Notes under the pieces: generated by a model
Told to the model about the DNA's origin: nothing
Seen by the model: the letters and a program-made list of their open reading frames with translations, nothing else
The model's database searches: none
Part shown: positions 60,520-64,000 of the stretch, piece after piece
How positions within the stretch are numbered: the first letter of the stretch is position 1
How the letters are laid out: each line of letters opens with the position of its first letter
Program-made: the position numbers and the translations under genes
Assembly (NCBI RefSeq): GCF_052857255.1
Contig: NC_135497.1
Location: forward strand, 113,913,956-113,977,955
Direction of reading: 5' to 3'
Length of the DNA stretch: 64,000 nt
Origin: Amblyomma americanum
Taxonomy: Eukaryota > Arthropoda > Arachnida > Ixodida > Ixodidae

Positions 60520-62986
60520 CTCGGCGTGACTTTGGGCTCGCACTGTCTTGAAGATGTGGATTCCACGATAATTAGCGACTTGCAAAACAAAGAGGGACGT
60601 ATGCCTTCTTTATACTTAACTGCGGCCATGATGCGCAGAAATAATGCGACTGGCGCGCAGAAACCACCCTCTATAAGAAAAAAGTAAATAACCAAGAAGC
60701 TGCCACACATTGACCGCTTTGTGGCTGTGACACGCCGCTTGGATCTGTCCCTTTTCTGTCTAGGGGGGTCGGCAATTGATGGCTTCCGTTCTTTTTAACA
60801 CGCCGAAGCCGACGTGGGCAATGTTCCGCCGCGTTTCTACACGCATTCTCCGATCATGTCTTTACTGCGCGAAGCCAGAAACTAAACGAATAGTTGAGAG
60901 GAGGCTGATTTGATGGTTGTCTTTCTTGGGTGTAATGAGCCCCTCTGCGCATGACCCTACTTTTATTTTAAATTCCACCATATATATGGCTTGGCTATAC
61001 TTTTTTTTTTTTTCTGGAAGGAGCGCCATATCAATACGCGATAAATGCGCGTGTGTTGAAATGACATTGAAACAATTCGTAATACATATATGCAGTTCTC
61101 TCGACGCAAATCTGTGCCTTTCTTATCGTTTTCGTTTATATTTGGTTTAGCTTATCAACGCATTTATTTCATTTAATAATATTCTGTCGTAGTCGACGGG
61201 AAGTTTTAGATGCTGCATTTTCTATGCATATGATTTCTTGTAAGGAAAAAGTAGAATGCATTTCAAAACGGCGCGAAGATGCAACTGCCAATGTCTCTTC
61301 AGGCCCCGTCTTTGCACTGTTTTAAAGCGTTATGACGTCAAGCCAACTAGCCCGCGAACAAGCATTAATAGAGGAGAATATGCCCGTGCCACATTCATTT
61401 ATAGTCGAGATAACGCGTCAGTACGCAACAAATTTTTGCAACATTGCCTCATGTTTTGAAGTACAGAAGACAAGCTACATCGTCTTGAGTCAAAAGATGA
61501 TTATAATAATAATAATGCAACTGAGTGAAGGCGGCGGCGACATCTTTACAATATGAACATGAGTATGGTGTAAAAAAACCACTCAGCACTAGTACTGTCA
61601 TGAAAAGTGTGCGGCTGAGACAGCAAATGCGTCGGACACTTTACGCTGCATGAAGAAAGAAAAAAATTGTATCAAAATCATTGCTAACAAACCCAATGCA
61701 AGCACTAGAAATACGACATCGCTGACAAAATGACGCAGGCATATTGCCTTATAATGACTTCAAGTTGCTTATGATTAACCTGCATTTAAAATAATGGCTC
61801 CAAGTTTTATATTCATTACTCTGAATGACTGTTATTAAGTCTCCTTGAAAAGCTCTTTCAAACCTAGCCCTGTGTTCTGGAAATATATTTCACAGAAGAA
61901 TTGACGCAAAGGTGTGTTACGAAATGCGAAAATTAACTGCCGCATCCATAACTGCATGAACTAAATAGTAGTACGACTTTTGCGAATATTAACAGAGCAT
62001 GATATACTTATCCAATGCAGCTTGGATTCGAAATGATGACTGGTACACTTGTGGCTTCGCTAATTAAGGACTCATTGCGATTTACTACAAAATAAACAAT
62101 TCTTCGCGCCTCCTAGGGATTGTGTTCTTGAACGCACGTAAATGATCGATGCGATCACCAGCAGCAAGTGACACAAATGAGATTTTCATTACTGCTGAGC
62201 AATCAAAGATTTTTTGGGGGGGAGGGGGGTGGGGCGGGGCATGATCAGCGGCTTACCTATGACATGAAACACTTAACCCTTTAACGGACAGTTCGGTTTT
62301 CAGTCTTAGATACTTTGGTGCATAAAATACGTCATTTTTTAATCATGTATCTATCCCCAACAAGTTTCACAAACGATATATTATTCTTTGAGCTCGAACT
62401 TCGCGCAAGGTAGCGTGATAGCTGGCTGTTATAAAGCTGCAGCGAAGCAAGAAAGATTCCTCAGCCAAAAAGCCTACGTAGCAACCACAGCAAAGGCTGC
62501 TGTCAAACGGGGTGAATCGAGGAAGTCGAAGACATCACGAAGCAGAGAACGCGAAGGTCAACACGTTGCCTCGAGCGAGGAGTCGGCATGTTCTTGAAGC
62601 TATGCGGCGTTGCAATCCGTGTTCGATGCGAGGTTTTCAGTAATATCAACAGCGTGCTGCATGCCGCTAGACAGTGATCATTGCTTAATATTACATACAA
62701 ACAGATGCTTCTCAAACGTAATACTAAGGCCGCATGGCACAGTGGAAACAAGAAGGAAATGAGCGGGAGAAGCGAGCTGTTCTTGTTATTAATTTGTTCC
62801 ACGCTGCGGGAAATGACACGTATGTGTGTGACATTTAATGCATGAATGTAATGATTCGGAGCATATATTGTACGAATTGTCAATGGTTAGTCTTAAAAAA
62901 TGGAATTGAAAGCCTGTATGACAGAGTCTGGTTTTAATTTTTGAATTGAAGAAGAGAGCAGCGTCTGCAAAGTACACACTGGCCAT
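60520..62986. other. No gene recognised (AT-rich)
   Basis: Mostly AT-rich, with a T run near 61000, a short ATA repeat near 61505 and a G-rich patch at 62214-62240. Frames up to 126 codons (62503-62883, minus strand) have no domain. Confidence 0.45.
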
Positions 62987-62994
62987 TTGTGTGT

Positions 62995-63871
62995 CATCAT
63001 CATCATCATCATTAGCCTGACTACACCCACTGCAGGGCAAATGCCTCTCCCATGTCTCTCCAATTAACCCTGTCCTTTGGCAGCTGTGCCCACCCTATGC
63101 CTGCAAACTTTCTAAATGACCGCCAACCTGACCTTCTGCCGCCCGCTGCTACGCTTACTTCCCTTGGAATCCACTTCGTTACCTTTAAGGACGAGCGGTT
63201 ACTTGCTTTGCATTGCATGCCCTGCCCAAGCCCCTTTCTTCCTCATGATTTCGACTTATGTCATTAAGACACGTTTGTTCCCTCACCCACTCTGCCCGCT
63301 TCCGGTCTCCTAACGTTACACCTATCATTTTTCTTTCCATGGCTCGCTGCGTTGTCCTTAACTTAAGCTGAACCTTTTCGTTAGCCTCCACGTTTCTGCC
63401 CCGTAGGTGAGTACCGGCAAGGTACAGCTGTTGTACACTTTTCTCTTGAGGGATATTGGTAACCTGCTATTCATGATCTGAGAGAACCTGCCGTATGCGC
63501 TCCACCCCATTCTTATCATTCTAGTTATTTCCCTCTCATGATCCGGATCAGCTGTCACTACCTGCCCTAAGTAGACGAATTCCCTTACCTCGCTACCAAT
63601 TGTGAACTGCTGTTTCCTTGCTACTAGACTGTTGAACATTACTTTGGTTTTCTGCATATTAATTTTTAGACCCACCGTACTGCCCTGTCTGTCCAACTAA
63701 TGGATCATGAGCGACTCAGCAAGGCAATGTCATCAGCGTATAGCAGATTATTTAGGTATTCTCCATTAACTCTTATCCCAAACTATTCCCAATTCAGGCC
63801 TCGAAATACCTTCTGTAAACAGGCGGTGAACAGCATTGGCGAGATCGTGTCTCCTTGCCTGACGCCCCTTC
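62995..63871 (-). mobile_element. RTE-clade LINE, 5'-truncated copy with (GAT)n tail
   Basis: On the minus strand it starts within the RRGVRQGDTISP motif, continues with GLKINMQKTKVMFNSL, VYLGQVVTADPDHEREITRM, LTYGAETWRLTKR (frame 63358-63696) and RAMERKMIGVTLGDRKRAEW (63185-63391), then FRKFAGIGWAQLPKDRVNWR (63021-63218). It ends GTAGTCAGGCTAATGATGAT with a (GAT)n tail. TTGTGTGT flanks it at 62987-62994 and 63872-63879 (low-complexity, so only suggestive). Frame changes between the three parts make it a pseudogene. The tail is the best preserved of the four RTE copies. Confidence 0.9.
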
Positions 63872-64000
63872 TTGTGTGTGCGATGATTTAAAACATTAAG
63901 CGTGCTACATGATGAAGCGTGATGTATAGAACGTGCAAAAGCTTAAGATCAAAGCAAACAGCGTCACAAATATTGGTTCCTTCTCGATAACACGTTGTGG

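Overview
This window looks like intergenic or intronic DNA from a hard tick (Ixodidae, probably a metastriate genus such as Rhipicephalus, Dermacentor, Haemaphysalis or Hyalomma). The evidence is the repeats. There are six copies of a tRNA-derived SINE that I recognise as the Ruka type first described from Rhipicephalus, RTE-clade LINE copies with tick-typical C-terminal sequence, an I-type LINE with an RNase H domain, a Penelope-like element with a GIY-YIG endonuclease, and several short inverted-repeat DNA transposons. I found no convincing host protein-coding exon, rRNA, functional tRNA or CRISPR. Nearly all open frames are chance frames, or lie inside or opposite transposon sequence. Family names come from recognising conserved motifs, not from a database search.

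Layout. 1-11.6 kb: unique sequence with three GC-rich, CpG-dense blocks (4.1-4.7, 8.2-8.8, 10.2-11.0 kb), two long poly-G runs and a pogo/Tigger-like inverted-repeat element at 9.1-9.9 kb. 11.6-14.05 kb: a Penelope-like element split by an inactive mariner. 14.4-19.5 kb: two foldback elements of one family, a SINE with a perfect 13-bp target duplication, and two further insertions inside the second foldback. 19.9-22.1 kb: GC-rich blocks. 23.1-25.7 kb: a MITE, two SINEs, I-LINE debris and two poly-G runs. 27.7-32.8 kb: one old RTE LINE interrupted by a foldback element and by a TA-flanked MITE, which itself carries an I-type LINE with a 433-codon open frame. 34.5-47.5 kb: two more RTE copies, three SINEs, a foldback element, a palindrome-rich element and a larger inverted-repeat candidate. 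47.7-50.1 kb: a 209-bp (TA)n tract, a diverged tandem dimer and a perfect 112-bp tandem duplication. 50-64 kb: mostly unassigned sequence with three SINEs, GC-rich blocks at 52.2 and 58.1 kb, and a last RTE copy.

There is no operon or pathway here. What the sequence shows is an order of insertions: an RTE copy hit by a MITE that was later hit by an I-LINE; a Penelope ORF hit by a mariner; a foldback element hit twice by retroposons. The SINEs have no protein and presumably borrow LINE machinery. The four RTE copies share a 3' end and differ at the 5' end, as expected from target-primed reverse transcription. The eight GC-rich blocks could be CpG islands of nearby genes, but no transcript can be proved from sequence alone. 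I did not find an undescribed system; the most unusual items are the foldback family, the GTCTATAGAC palindrome element, the modular SINE 3' ends and the exact 112-bp duplication.
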